Below are positions 43,145 through 52,441 of a stretch of 64,000 nucleotides of DNA, one piece after another. Source of the DNA: Cronobacter sakazakii (GTDB lineage Bacteria > Pseudomonadota > Gammaproteobacteria > Enterobacterales > Enterobacteriaceae); NCBI RefSeq assembly GCF_000982825.1, contig NZ_CP011047.1, positions 1,054,001-1,118,000 on the forward strand. The letters run 5' to 3'. The notes beneath the pieces are model-generated. The model saw only the letters and a program-made list of their open reading frames with translations, was not told the origin of the DNA and did not search any database. Every line of letters begins with the position of its first letter. The first letter of the stretch is position 1. Position numbers and translations under genes: made by a program.

Positions 43145-44518
43145 TTAAGAAGGGTTAGTTGACGCTTCTGGCGGCGTGCGCAGGGCACAAATCCCAATTA
43201 ATAGCCCTGTCAGCATCATATACTGCTCCAGATAATGGTCTTTAAGGTTATGGTCAACCAGGGTACGGGAGAAGAAACCAATCGTAAACAAGAGCAAGAA
43301 AAGCCCTGGCATCGTATTACCGTGGCGGTATTCACGCCAGCCGATATACCAGCACATGACCAGCAATATCAGCCAGCCTGCGATGCCCGCGATACCATTC
43401 TGTAACCCGAATTCAATAAGCCCATAATGACTGTGCGGGATATCAATACGCTGATTATTAGTATCGTGACGTAAAAGGTAATTAAACGCCTCTTTACGCG
43501 GCCCCATGCCGAACGGATGTTCTGCGACCAATTTCCAGCCCTGATGGAAAAAGCTGGCGCGACAGCCATTGGAATGATTGATCGGCTTGCCTAAGTCATT
43601 AACGGGATGTTTTCCGGTGGCTCTGTTGTAACAGAAGCTGTTGAAGGAGGCATTCCAGCCCGTCTCGGCGTCATCTTCCAGACTGCCCCAGCGCGGGTCG
43701 GTTTTCCATGAAGTCACCACCAGCGCGCCTGCCACCACGACGATAGCCAGGAAAATGCTACCCACTCTAATCACATTGCTACGCCGCATCTTATGCAGGC
43801 TTAGCAGGAGAAAAGTCGAAAAGAGGCTGCCCACAAGGCCGATCGTGCCCCAGCGGGTGTCGACCAGTGCGGTGCATAGCAAATTGGCGAGCAACATCAA
43901 AACCAGAACCGGCGATTTTAGCGTCATAAAGCGCTGATGCAGCAGACTGCGCGTCAGTAACTCCGCCAGCAAGAAGCCGGTTATCATATTGACCTGGAAG
44001 CTCATGCGGGTGCGGTTAAACACAATTCGCGTCTCGCCCCAGTGAATGACTCCGTCACGCCAGTACAGATAAAGCGAGTCCAGTAAATGGATCAGGATAA
44101 CGCCCCAGAAACACAGGATCACCGCCGTGAACAGCCTGGCGGCAGTAAGTGAAGGGAATCTGTCCTGTAAAACCGGCATCAGCAGGATGCCCGAGGTAAA
44201 AAGTAAAACGGGCCTGACCCATTGCCCGTCCCAGGTTCCGATCATTTCTTTAATATCAGGCGCAACAATAAAACCGTTGATTAAAATAAAGAACGTCAGT
44301 AACCAGATGAACAGCATCACCGGTTTGATTTTAGGTATGTTTAAATGCTGACGGGCTGAAGACGACGTAAAAAACAGGCCAACAGTGAGCGCAATAGAAA
44401 GATAGATAAAGACGTTGCGATGGAAAGGTAACATTCCATTCGGAATAGGCCATACAAAGCAAAGCGCCAGTACGGATACGAACAAAAGCCCGGACAAAGC
44501 ATTACGTTTAGTGTTCAT
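43145..44518 (-). CDS. waaL: O-antigen ligase WaaL
   Basis: A 457-residue inner-membrane protein with about 12 hydrophobic segments. The large periplasmic loop lies between about residues 275 and 370 and carries FFHQGWKLVAEHPFGMGPRK and the conserved HSHYGLIEFGLQNG with the catalytic His. It joins undecaprenyl-linked O antigen to the lipid A core in the periplasm. The ATG at 44518 (MNTKRN) is preferred over an in-frame TTG four codons earlier. Ligases diverge strongly in sequence; topology, the motif and the locus support the call. Confidence 0.85.
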   Translation of the reverse strand: MNTKRNALSGLLFVSVLALCFVWPIPNGMLPFHRNVFIYLSIALTVGLFFTSSSARQHLNIPKIKPVMLFIWLLTFFILINGFIVAPDIKEMIGTWDGQWVRPVLLFTSGILLMPVLQDRFPSLTAARLFTAVILCFWGVILIHLLDSLYLYWRDGVIHWGETRIVFNRTRMSFQVNMITGFLLAELLTRSLLHQRFMTLKSPVLVLMLLANLLCTALVDTRWGTIGLVGSLFSTFLLLSLHKMRRSNVIRVGSIFLAIVVVAGALVVTSWKTDPRWGSLEDDAETGWNASFNSFCYNRATGKHPVNDLGKPINHSNGCRASFFHQGWKLVAEHPFGMGPRKEAFNYLLRHDTNNQRIDIPHSHYGLIEFGLQNGIAGIAGWLILLVMCWYIGWREYRHGNTMPGLFLLLFTIGFFSRTLVDHNLKDHYLEQYMMLTGLLIGICALRTPPEASTNPS

Positions 44519-44608
44519 AAAAATTAACAACTTGTAAGGACAGTTTGCTTAACATGTGGTCTTAAAAATTCAGAAATATCTCGTAAGACTCTGCGAAAAA
44601 ACAATAAA

Positions 44609-44636
44609 TTGCACGGCAAAGTAGCACAGATAATAT
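44609..44636 (+). promoter_or_regulatory. Candidate promoter of the reversed glycosyltransferase gene
   Basis: TTGCAC (44609-44614) and TAATAT (44631-44636) are spaced by 16 bases on the plus strand, about 90 bases upstream of the ATG at 44724. This fits the need for a separate promoter for the one plus-strand gene of the LPS block. Confidence 0.4.
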
Positions 44637-44723
44637 CTATAAAGAAGGATAATGTTTGTAAGTATTCATAAAGCCAAAGGTATAATTGTGCTGCCGGACA
44701 CGCTGGCTAATAACAGGAAGATT

Positions 44724-45830
44724 ATGCATATCGTTCATACCGAAGCAGACGGCGGAAAGGGTGGTCAGCCGCTGCGCATTATTAACGAATCTCTCGGCAT
44801 GCAGGCGCGCGGCCATCAGGTCACTATTGTCTGTCCTGAAGAGGTACCGCTGAACTCGCTGGCGCGGGACGCTGGCCTGACGGTCGTCAATCTGCCTGTC
44901 GGTCGTAAAAAAATTCCTAATCTGCTGCGCCTGCGAGCGTGGCTGAAACATGAGGCGGGGCATATTGACGTTATCAATAGCCACAACTCCGTTGACACCT
45001 GGCTTGTCGCGCTGGCCAGCGCGACGCTGCGTAACCCGCCGCCGCTGGTGCGTACCCGTCACGCTTCCGGCAAGCCGCGAAATAACCGTGGGACGCGATG
45101 GTTGTTTGGCACCGCCTGCGCGCATGTGGTGACGACCGGTGAAGCGTTGCGTCATCAGCTTGAAGAGATCGGCGTGCCGCTTTCTCACAGCACTTCTGTG
45201 CCAAGCGGCGTCGATACCGCGCGGTTTAAGCCAGGCGATAAACACGCGGCGCGCCAGGATTGCGGACTGAGTGAAGACGATTTCTGGCTTGGCGTGGTCT
45301 CGCATTTGCGTCCAAACAAAGGCCATAGCGTGTTGTTACAGGCGCTGGCGCAAATCGATAATCCGCATATCCGGCTGGCGATTGTTGGCGAAGGGCCGCA
45401 CCGCGCCGCGCTGGAGCAGGAAATTGCCGCGCTGGGGTTGCAAACACGTGTGGTAATGGCCGGGCATCAGCGCGAGCCGCAGAAGTGGTTTCCGGCGTTT
45501 GATATCGCACTGAGCCCGTCGCACGACATGGAAGGCGTGCCGCAGGGCGTTTTGCAGTCGCTGGCGTCGCGCGTTGCGACCATCGCCACGGACGCGGGCG
45601 GCACGGCGGATGCCGTCATTGATAATCAAACCGGATTATTAGTCGGCCAGCGGGACGCGCAGGCGTTAAAAGCCGCTATCATGCGGCTCTATGACGACGC
45701 GGCGCTGCGCGAGCGGCTGGCGCAGCAGGGTTATGAGTACCTGTGCAGCCATTTCACGCGTGACTGTATGCTGGATGCGATGGAGCAGGTGTTCCGAAAC
45801 GCCAGCCGTCAGGCCAGCAGTTCACGATAA
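44724..45830 (+). CDS. GT4-family glycosyltransferase of the LPS core (reversed gene)
   Basis: A 368-residue GT-B enzyme of family GT4: N-terminal MHIVHTEADGGKGGQPLR with the glycine loop, central VSHLRPNKGHSVLLQALAQ, and the retaining-GT motif around SPSHDMEGVPQGVLQSLAS with EGVPQ as the nucleotide-binding Glu region. It resembles WabH-type core transferases, but I cannot assign the sugar. The ATG at 44724 has AGGAAG upstream; an in-frame ATG at 44652 would add 24 residues before the conserved start. It is the only plus-strand gene in the block and overlaps the end of the convergent wabG-like gene by 22 bases. Confidence 0.8.
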   Translation: MHIVHTEADGGKGGQPLRIINESLGMQARGHQVTIVCPEEVPLNSLARDAGLTVVNLPVGRKKIPNLLRLRAWLKHEAGHIDVINSHNSVDTWLVALASATLRNPPPLVRTRHASGKPRNNRGTRWLFGTACAHVVTTGEALRHQLEEIGVPLSHSTSVPSGVDTARFKPGDKHAARQDCGLSEDDFWLGVVSHLRPNKGHSVLLQALAQIDNPHIRLAIVGEGPHRAALEQEIAALGLQTRVVMAGHQREPQKWFPAFDIALSPSHDMEGVPQGVLQSLASRVATIATDAGGTADAVIDNQTGLLVGQRDAQALKAAIMRLYDDAALRERLAQQGYEYLCSHFTRDCMLDAMEQVFRNASRQASSSR

Positions 45831-46918
45831 AGCGCATTGAGTTCCTGGGCCATTCTTTCCAGCGTCCAGGGCTCTGCGGTGCGTCGCGCGGCGCTGATAT
45901 AATCTTTCCCGGCGGCGCGCCCTGTCAGCCACTGACCAATCGCCTCGCTATAGCCGGGCGCATCAAGCGCATCACGCACCCAGCCATTCTCGCCCTCCTG
46001 CACCCATTCCGCTGCGCCGCAGCCGTGGCTCGTTAACAGCGGCAGGCCGCAGGCGAGCGCTTCCACGCAGACATTAGGGAACGGATCGTAGAGCGTCGGC
46101 AAAATCAGGGCATCAGCGCTGCCATACACCGTTTTGATATCCGCGATCGGGCCGAGAAATTTGACGCGCGCCGCGACGCCAAGCTTGTGCGCCAGCGCTT
46201 CGAAACGGCGCGCGTGTTTATCGCGTCCGGCCACCAGCAGCCAGACGGTGGGGTGGTCAACTATCGCTTTCAGCGCTACCGCAACGCCTTTACGGGCAAA
46301 TCCGGAACCGACGTAAGCGAGTACCGGCGCATCAGCCGGAACACCCAGCTCGCTTCGAAGTGAGTGCTCACGTACTGAGGGGTGAAACATTGACGTATCA
46401 ACACCGTTATAAATCACCGTCAGTTGATTATCCGCCAGTCCGAAACGGCGGGCGATATCGTCGCGCACCATTCGGGAGTTACAAATCACTTTGCGAAGTT
46501 TCGGATGCATAAACATCTCGCGCTCCGCTTTGAGAATGTAACGATGATACGCGCTAAAGGACTGCGCCCAGCGTGCCAGCGGCGACTGAATACGATGGTA
46601 TTGTTCAAGCCAGGCAGCGTGCACACCATCGCCGGCGCGAAAAATCGTGGCACCCGGGATACGCTCGTGACTTTGCACGATATCAAATGCTGCAAACTGC
46701 GCGGCGGCGGCGGCGGCAAAACCGGCCTCACGCGCTTTACGATTGCGAAACGGCGGATCGACCGTCAGCGTTTGCCAGCCCGCGCCGCTTTCCCACTGGC
46801 GGGCAATCAGCGTGACATCCAGCTCGCCGCTTTGCGACAGCACATTCAGCGCGCGCGAAACAAAGCGCTCCGCGCCGCCGTTAGGGTTCCAGGTCTGTCT
46901 GACGATGGCCAGTTTCAT
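45809..46918 (-). CDS. wabG: WabG-like LPS core galacturonosyl/glycosyltransferase
   Basis: A 369-residue GT4 enzyme with clear resemblance to Klebsiella WabG, which adds galacturonic acid to heptose II. Matching stretches are LAIVRQTWNPNGGAERFVSRAL at the N-terminus (core quoted as NPNGGAERFVSRAL), QSHERIPG, AGDGVHAAWL, YVGSGFARKGVAVALKAI and PTLYDPFPNVCVEALACGLP. This is not the WaaG of E. coli. The start overlaps the waaQ stop by four bases, placing it in hldD-waaF-waaC-waaQ-wabG. Donor specificity is inferred from similarity only. Confidence 0.82.
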   Translation of the reverse strand: MKLAIVRQTWNPNGGAERFVSRALNVLSQSGELDVTLIARQWESGAGWQTLTVDPPFRNRKAREAGFAAAAAAQFAAFDIVQSHERIPGATIFRAGDGVHAAWLEQYHRIQSPLARWAQSFSAYHRYILKAEREMFMHPKLRKVICNSRMVRDDIARRFGLADNQLTVIYNGVDTSMFHPSVREHSLRSELGVPADAPVLAYVGSGFARKGVAVALKAIVDHPTVWLLVAGRDKHARRFEALAHKLGVAARVKFLGPIADIKTVYGSADALILPTLYDPFPNVCVEALACGLPLLTSHGCGAAEWVQEGENGWVRDALDAPGYSEAIGQWLTGRAAGKDYISAARRTAEPWTLERMAQELNALYRELLA

Positions 46919-48018
46919 GCAGGCGTTTCCAGCAGCAGAGTATCGATAGCGCTCAGCACCTGTTGAGGCGTAATGGCGGTGATGCAGTCAGAGACGCCGC
47001 TGTCGCCGCAGCCTGCTTTACCGCAGGGCTGACAGGTAAAGCCTGCAGTGATAACGCGATGCGATACGCCCCAGGGCGACCATTTAATGGCACCGGTCGG
47101 CCCGAAAATCGCGACGGTGGGCGTGCCGACGGCGCTTGCCAGATGCATCGGCATCGAATCGACGCCGAAGTAAATCCGGGCGTGTTTCATCAGCGCGCCA
47201 AGCTGTTTCAGGTTCAGTTGGCCGCTCAGATCAAATACTGGCTGTGTCAGCGCAGCGCGAAGTTTATCCATATACTCTGTTTCTTCGCGGGACGGCGCGG
47301 CGGAGAGGATAACCGGCAGCCCACGGCTTGCCAGTGCATCGACGGTAGCGGCCAGCGCGCGGGTATCCCAGGATTTAAACATCCAGCGCGAGGTGGGATG
47401 CACCAGAATGTAGTCGCCGCTTTTCAGGCCAAACGCGGCCAGTTTATCCTGGATAAACGCTTCTGCTTCGTCGCCGGGCACAAACAACGTGCGTTTGTCG
47501 TCGCTGGTGGCCGGATGAATACCGATACGACGCAGCGCGTCGAGGTTCACTTCCACCATATGACGTGTGTTGTCCTGAATCGCCGGATAGAGCGTGGTGA
47601 ACGATTTTACCCAGCGGCGGCGCGCAAAGCCGCTGCGTTTGTCCGGGCGAAAGCCCACAGAGACGCGTGGTTTCAGCAGGCGCGCCAGACGAGCGCCGTG
47701 CCAGTGTTCGGTCAGGTTAATCAGCACGTCATACTGGCGGGCTTTGAGGGTTTTCACCAGTCCCCGGTAAAGCTGAAACTGCTTAAGAAGCCCCTGTTTG
47801 CGCCAGTTGCGGCCAATGGTGTGCACCTGGTCGATATGCGGATGGCTGGTCAGCATCGCCTGGGTGTCGTCATATACCAGCGCATCCACTTCTGCCTGCG
47901 GGTACGCTTTTTTCAGCACCGTAAAGCAGGGAGAGGTCAACAATACGTCGCCGTGGTGGCGCAGCTTAATGATCAGAACGCGCTTTGGCGGGCGTTCAGG
48001 CGTGAATAAGTCAGGCAT
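46915..48018 (-). CDS. waaQ: LPS heptosyltransferase III WaaQ
   Basis: A 367-residue GT9 heptosyltransferase that adds heptose III to heptose II. It begins RVLIIKLRHHGDVLLTSPCF, the GT9 N-terminal motif, and has ILVHPTSRWMFKSWD and YFGVDSMPMHLASAVGTPTVAIFGP for ADP-heptose binding. The ATG at 48018 opens inside the last codons of waaC (eight-base overlap); an upstream in-frame start lies deep in waaC and is rejected. C-terminal CQPCGKAGCGDSG contains a Cys cluster usual for WaaQ. Confidence 0.9.
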   Translation of the reverse strand: MPDLFTPERPPKRVLIIKLRHHGDVLLTSPCFTVLKKAYPQAEVDALVYDDTQAMLTSHPHIDQVHTIGRNWRKQGLLKQFQLYRGLVKTLKARQYDVLINLTEHWHGARLARLLKPRVSVGFRPDKRSGFARRRWVKSFTTLYPAIQDNTRHMVEVNLDALRRIGIHPATSDDKRTLFVPGDEAEAFIQDKLAAFGLKSGDYILVHPTSRWMFKSWDTRALAATVDALASRGLPVILSAAPSREETEYMDKLRAALTQPVFDLSGQLNLKQLGALMKHARIYFGVDSMPMHLASAVGTPTVAIFGPTGAIKWSPWGVSHRVITAGFTCQPCGKAGCGDSGVSDCITAITPQQVLSAIDTLLLETPA

Positions 48019-49012
48019 GGGCACTCTCTGAAACGGATGTTTCCCCGCAAAGCCAGGGACGCAGTTGTTCAAAAACGGTAGCGGCGGGCAGATCGGCAAG
48101 CTTCAGCGAATCCACCGGACGACAGACAAACTGGTTTTTCCCGTAGCCCCCAATCAGACCCGGATCGGTCGGCCCGTAGAGCGTGACGTTCGGGCGATCG
48201 AGCGCGGCGGTGAGATGGCTCAGGCCGGTATCTACCGACACCACAAACCGCGCGCCCGCCAGCTGGTGGGCCACCTGTTCAAGCGTCAGGCGTGGGAGCA
48301 CCTGCACATAATTAAAACCTTCAGCAAGCCGTTTGGCCCGCGCTTCTTCGTGCGGCGCGCCCCACGGCAGACGAATCTGCAGACCCGTCGGGCCCAGCAG
48401 CGCGATAAGCTCGCGCCAGTGCGCTTCCGGCCAGTGTTTTTCATCGCGCGTGGTGGCGTGCAGGAACACGACATAACGCCCGGCGTCGTCCGCAGCCTGG
48501 CGCAAAAAGTGCTGCGCGATGGCGTAATCGCCCTGGGCTGCGGGTTTTGCATAGCCGAGGCTTTTCGCAAAGAGTTCGCGGGTGCGCTCCACGGCGTGCT
48601 GCGCTTTCGCAATATGGTGACGGCGGTGATAGAAAAGACTGGCAAGCGGCTCGCGCGCCGTCTGCCAGTCCATGCCATGCTTAACGCCGCGTGCCAGGCG
48701 CGTCACCAGGGCTGCGCTTTTGACCAGCCCCTGCGCGTCGATCACCGCATCGTAATTTACCGCCCGCAGCGCGTCGCGAAAGGCCCGGCGCTCGGCTTTG
48801 ACCGGCGCGGAAAACCACGCCTTGCGCCAGCGGCGGATCGCCACCGGCAGCACGCGTTCAACCGCCGGATGCCATGAAGGGATCTGCGCGAAGCCTTCTT
48901 CCACGACCCAGTCAAATCGGATATCCGGCATCGCCTGCATGGCGTCGGTTAACGCGGGCAGCGTATGAAGCACATCGCCCATTGAGGAGGTTTTCACAAC
49001 AAGCACCCGCAT
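48011..49012 (-). CDS. waaC: LPS heptosyltransferase I WaaC
   Basis: A 333-residue GT9 enzyme that puts the first heptose on Kdo. It begins MRVLVVKTSSMGDVLHTLPAL; DAQGLVKSAAL, LHATTRDEKHWPE and VSVDTGLSHLTAALDRPNVTLYGPTDP follow, as in E. coli WaaC (319 residues). The extra length is a C-terminal tail ending CGETSVSESAHA. It starts three bases after waaF and overlaps waaQ by eight bases. Confidence 0.95.
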   Translation of the reverse strand: MRVLVVKTSSMGDVLHTLPALTDAMQAMPDIRFDWVVEEGFAQIPSWHPAVERVLPVAIRRWRKAWFSAPVKAERRAFRDALRAVNYDAVIDAQGLVKSAALVTRLARGVKHGMDWQTAREPLASLFYHRRHHIAKAQHAVERTRELFAKSLGYAKPAAQGDYAIAQHFLRQAADDAGRYVVFLHATTRDEKHWPEAHWRELIALLGPTGLQIRLPWGAPHEEARAKRLAEGFNYVQVLPRLTLEQVAHQLAGARFVVSVDTGLSHLTAALDRPNVTLYGPTDPGLIGGYGKNQFVCRPVDSLKLADLPAATVFEQLRPWLCGETSVSESAHA

Positions 49013-49015
49013 CCG

Positions 49016-50062
49016 TCAGGCTTCCTCGTTCAGCAGCAGTTCGTTGAGCGTCTCCAGAACGCGGGCAGGCGTAATGTCGATAAGACTCTGGTGGTAGCCC
49101 TCAGCGGCGTCGCCTTTACGCACTTTATGGTAGCCGGTGATGAGACGAATCACTTTGGCCTTATGCGACAGCGGCGGCGTGAAATCCGGGCTGCTCGGGC
49201 CGTAGAGCGCCACCAGCGGGCGATCGAGCGCGGCAGCCACATGCATCAGGCCGGAATCATTGGTCACCACGGCCTTACAGGCGGCAATCAGCACCACGGC
49301 CTGCTCAAGCTGGGTCTCACCCGCCAGATTGCGGCACCACGCCTGCTGTTCAACACTGAGCGCCGCGAGGATTTCATTGCCCGCTTCGTGATCTTTCGCC
49401 GAGCCAAACAGCGCCACCTGATAACCTTCGTCAATCAGCTGTTTTGCCAGCTCTGCGTAGTGATAATGCGGCCAGCGTTTCGCCGGGCCAAACTCCGCGC
49501 CGGGGCAGAAGCCGATTATCGGGCGCTCGGCGGAAAGCGCGAACTGCGCGCAGGTCTGGCTTTTTTCCGCGTCCGTGACCAGCAGTTGCGGCCAGAGTAA
49601 GGGCTGCGGCAAATCTTTTGCCGACTGCATCACGCCCTTATCGTAGGCCAGCGCGACATAACGCTCGACCATCAGCGGCCATGCCTGTTTATCCAGCACG
49701 CGAACATCGTTCAGCAGGCCGTAGCGCATCTCGCCGCGCCAGCCGGTGCGGTGCGGGATACCTGCGAAAAAAGGCACCAGCGCCGATTTGAATGAGTTTG
49801 GCAGCACGTACGCGCGATCGTAGCGGCGTTCACGCAGGCTATGGCCCAGACGACGGCGCTCGCCAAGCCCCAGCGCGCCGTGGCCGAGCGGCATGGGGAT
49901 CGCCTCATTCACCTCCGGCATACGCGACAGCAGTGGACGGCACCACGCGGGTGCCATCACATCAATCACCGCCTGCGGATAACGGGCCCGGAGCGTGCGA
50001 TAGAGACTTTGCGACATCATCATGTCGCCCACCCATGACGGGCCGATCACCAGTATTTTCAT
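49016..50062 (-). CDS. waaF: LPS heptosyltransferase II WaaF
   Basis: A 348-residue GT9 enzyme, the length of E. coli WaaF, that adds heptose II. N-terminal KILVIGPSWVGDMMMSQSLY, then CPGAEFGPAKRWPHYHYAEL and VVTNDSGLMHVAAALDRPLVALYGPSSP, are the family sequences. It lies 12 bases after hldD and three before waaC on the same strand, the conserved enterobacterial order. Confidence 0.97.
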   Translation of the reverse strand: MKILVIGPSWVGDMMMSQSLYRTLRARYPQAVIDVMAPAWCRPLLSRMPEVNEAIPMPLGHGALGLGERRRLGHSLRERRYDRAYVLPNSFKSALVPFFAGIPHRTGWRGEMRYGLLNDVRVLDKQAWPLMVERYVALAYDKGVMQSAKDLPQPLLWPQLLVTDAEKSQTCAQFALSAERPIIGFCPGAEFGPAKRWPHYHYAELAKQLIDEGYQVALFGSAKDHEAGNEILAALSVEQQAWCRNLAGETQLEQAVVLIAACKAVVTNDSGLMHVAAALDRPLVALYGPSSPDFTPPLSHKAKVIRLITGYHKVRKGDAAEGYHQSLIDITPARVLETLNELLLNEEA

Positions 50063-50074
50063 GCATCAGCCTGC

Positions 50075-51007
50075 TTATGCGTCGCGATTCAGCCAGGCCA
50101 TATATTCCGCGACCCCTTCGGCAACGGTTTTAAACGGCTTGTCGTAGCCCGCGGCGCGCAGGTTAGTGAGATCGGCCTGAGTAAACGCCTGATAGCGGCC
50201 TTTGAGTTTTTCCGGGAACGGGATGTATTCGATGCTGCCTTTCTTATGGAAGGCCAGCGCGGCATCCGCCACGGCCTGGAACGACTCCGCACGGCCGGTG
50301 CCGCAGTTGAAAATGCCGGATACGCCGTTCTGCCAGAACCACAGGTTTACTGCGGCCACGTCGCCCACGTAGATGAAGTCGCGCTTAAAGTTTTCGCTGC
50401 CTTCAAACAGTTTCGGGCTTTCGCCGTTGTTCAGTTGCGTATTGAGGTGGAACGCCACGCTCGCCATGCTGCCTTTGTGGCCTTCGCGCGGTCCGTAGAC
50501 GTTAAAGTAACGGAAGCCGGTGATCTGCGAGTTCGCTTCCGGCAGGATCTGACGAACGTATTCATCGAACAGGAATTTCGAGTAGCCGTATACATTCAGC
50601 GGCTTCTCATATTCGCGTGATTCGATAAAGTCAGAGGTGCGCCCGCCGTAGGTGGCGGCAGAAGAGGCATACAGGAACGGGATTTCGCGCTCCAGGCAGT
50701 AGTGCAGCAGCTCTTTGGAGTACTGATAGTTGTTGTCCATCATGTACTTGCCGTCCCACTCGGTAGTGGATGAGCAGGCGCCTTCGTGGAACACGGCTTC
50801 AACCTCGCCGAACTCCTCGCCAGACATGATCTGCACCTGGAAATCTTCTTTATCCATGTAATCGGCGATATTCAGATCCACCAGGTTGACGAACTTGGTG
50901 CCGTCTTTCAGGTTGTCCACCACCAGAATGTCGGTATAGCCGATGTCGTTCAGAGCCTTAACAATGTTGCTGCCGATAAAACCCGCGCCGCCGGTAACGA
51001 TAATCAT
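50075..51007 (-). CDS. hldD: ADP-L-glycero-D-manno-heptose 6-epimerase HldD
   Basis: A 310-residue short-chain dehydrogenase-type epimerase that makes the heptose donor for WaaC, WaaF and WaaQ. NADP is bound by TGGAGFIGSNIVKAL (residues 5-19). The catalytic Tyr-x3-Lys is in NVYGYSKFLFDEYV, with the upstream SSAATYGG. It heads the minus-strand LPS run and is divergent from kbl. A candidate extended -10 (51070-51062) lies upstream. Confidence 0.98.
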   Translation of the reverse strand: MIIVTGGAGFIGSNIVKALNDIGYTDILVVDNLKDGTKFVNLVDLNIADYMDKEDFQVQIMSGEEFGEVEAVFHEGACSSTTEWDGKYMMDNNYQYSKELLHYCLEREIPFLYASSAATYGGRTSDFIESREYEKPLNVYGYSKFLFDEYVRQILPEANSQITGFRYFNVYGPREGHKGSMASVAFHLNTQLNNGESPKLFEGSENFKRDFIYVGDVAAVNLWFWQNGVSGIFNCGTGRAESFQAVADAALAFHKKGSIEYIPFPEKLKGRYQAFTQADLTNLRAAGYDKPFKTVAEGVAEYMAWLNRDA

Positions 51008-51061
51008 AAGCCTGTCCTTCAGAATGTGAGCCGGGAAAAATCTCCGGCGTGAATAGTATCA

Positions 51062-51070
51062 ATCATACCA
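51062..51070 (-). promoter_or_regulatory. Candidate hldD extended -10 (TGGTATGAT)
   Basis: On the minus strand TGGTATGAT fits an extended -10 (TGn plus TATGAT) about 55 bases before the hldD ATG, with no good -35. In E. coli this gene also has a heat-shock promoter; I could not find a convincing one here. Confidence 0.35.
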
Positions 51071-51235
51071 TCACATTGGTTGCCCTACAGCCATTGGCCG
51101 TTTCAGCCGTAGCAAGTTTGCCCGTCTCGCGTGATTTATGCTGCAAAACAAAGAATCGGTGCTTCGTCATCTCGTCTCTGCCCATAGCTTTGGGTAATAA
51201 TATGTGCCGAACTGGCTCATGTCTGGAGAATTGCA

Positions 51236-52432
51236 ATGCGAGGGGATTTTTACCAACAGCTTTCCGCCGATTTAGAAACGGCGCGCGCCGAAGGCTTGTT
51301 TAAGGAAGAACGAATCATCACCTCCGCCCAGCAAGCGGATATCCAGGTGGCAGACGGCAGCCACGTCATCAACTTTTGCGCCAACAACTATCTTGGTCTG
51401 GCGAATCACCCTGAGCTTATCGCCGCGGCGAAGCAGGGCATGGACACTCACGGCTTCGGCATGGCCTCGGTGCGCTTTATCTGCGGCACCCAGGACAGCC
51501 ACAAGCTGCTCGAAAATAAGCTGGCCGCGTTTCTCGGCATGGAAGACGCCATTCTTTACTCTTCCTGCTTTGACGCCAACGGCGGGCTGTTTGAAACGCT
51601 GCTCGGCCCGGAAGACGCGATTATCTCCGATGCGCTGAACCACGCCTCCATCATCGACGGCGTGCGCCTGTGTAAAGCAAAGCGTTTCCGTTACGCCAAT
51701 AACGATATGCAGGAGCTGGAAGCGCGCCTGAAAGAAGCCCGTGAAGCGGGCGCGCGCCATATTCTTATCGCGACAGACGGCGTGTTCTCGATGGACGGCG
51801 TGATCGCCAACCTGAAAGGCGTGTGCGATCTGGCGGATAAATATGACGCGCTGGTCATGGTGGATGATTCTCACGCGGTCGGTTTTGTCGGCGAAAACGG
51901 GCGCGGTTCACATGAATATTGTGACGTGATGGGCCGTGTGGACATTATCACCGGCACGCTGGGCAAAGCGCTTGGCGGCGCGTCCGGCGGCTATACCGCG
52001 GCGCGCAAAGAGGTCGTCGAATGGCTGCGTCAGCGTTCACGCCCGTATCTCTTCTCAAACTCACTGGCACCGGCGATTGTCGCGGCATCCATCAAGGTGC
52101 TGGAGATGGTGGAATCCGGCGCTGATCTGCGTGCGCGTCTGTGGTCCAACGCGCGTCTGTTCCGCGAGAAGATGACGGCGGCGGGCTTTACGCTGGCGGG
52201 CGCCGATCACGCCATTATCCCGGTAATGCTGGGCGATGCCGTTATCGCGCAGGAATTCGCCCGCGAGCTGCAAAAAGAGGGCATTTACGTGACCGGCTTC
52301 TTCTATCCGGTGGTGCCGAAAGGCCAGGCGCGTATTCGCACCCAGATGTCGGCGGCGCATACTCCTGAACAAATTGAACGTGCGGTCGATGCGTTTACCC
52401 GCATCGGTAAACAGTTAGGCGTGATTGCCTGA
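51236..52432 (+). CDS. kbl: 2-amino-3-ketobutyrate CoA ligase (glycine C-acetyltransferase)
   Basis: A 398-residue PLP enzyme of the alpha-oxoamine synthase family that cleaves 2-amino-3-ketobutyrate with CoA to glycine and acetyl-CoA. The PLP Lys lies in TGTLGKALGGASGGY (about residue 244), with VMVDDSHAVGFVGENGRG upstream. It forms an operon with tdh, nine bases downstream; together they degrade threonine. Length equals E. coli Kbl. Confidence 0.98.
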   Translation: MRGDFYQQLSADLETARAEGLFKEERIITSAQQADIQVADGSHVINFCANNYLGLANHPELIAAAKQGMDTHGFGMASVRFICGTQDSHKLLENKLAAFLGMEDAILYSSCFDANGGLFETLLGPEDAIISDALNHASIIDGVRLCKAKRFRYANNDMQELEARLKEAREAGARHILIATDGVFSMDGVIANLKGVCDLADKYDALVMVDDSHAVGFVGENGRGSHEYCDVMGRVDIITGTLGKALGGASGGYTAARKEVVEWLRQRSRPYLFSNSLAPAIVAASIKVLEMVESGADLRARLWSNARLFREKMTAAGFTLAGADHAIIPVMLGDAVIAQEFARELQKEGIYVTGFFYPVVPKGQARIRTQMSAAHTPEQIERAVDAFTRIGKQLGVIA

Positions 52433-52441
52433 GGGCGTGAA

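Noticed and set aside
37146..51235. JUMPstart/ops element (GGCGGTAG) for RfaH control of the LPS genes
   Set aside because: The core sequence was not found in the proper orientation upstream of any LPS gene in the window.
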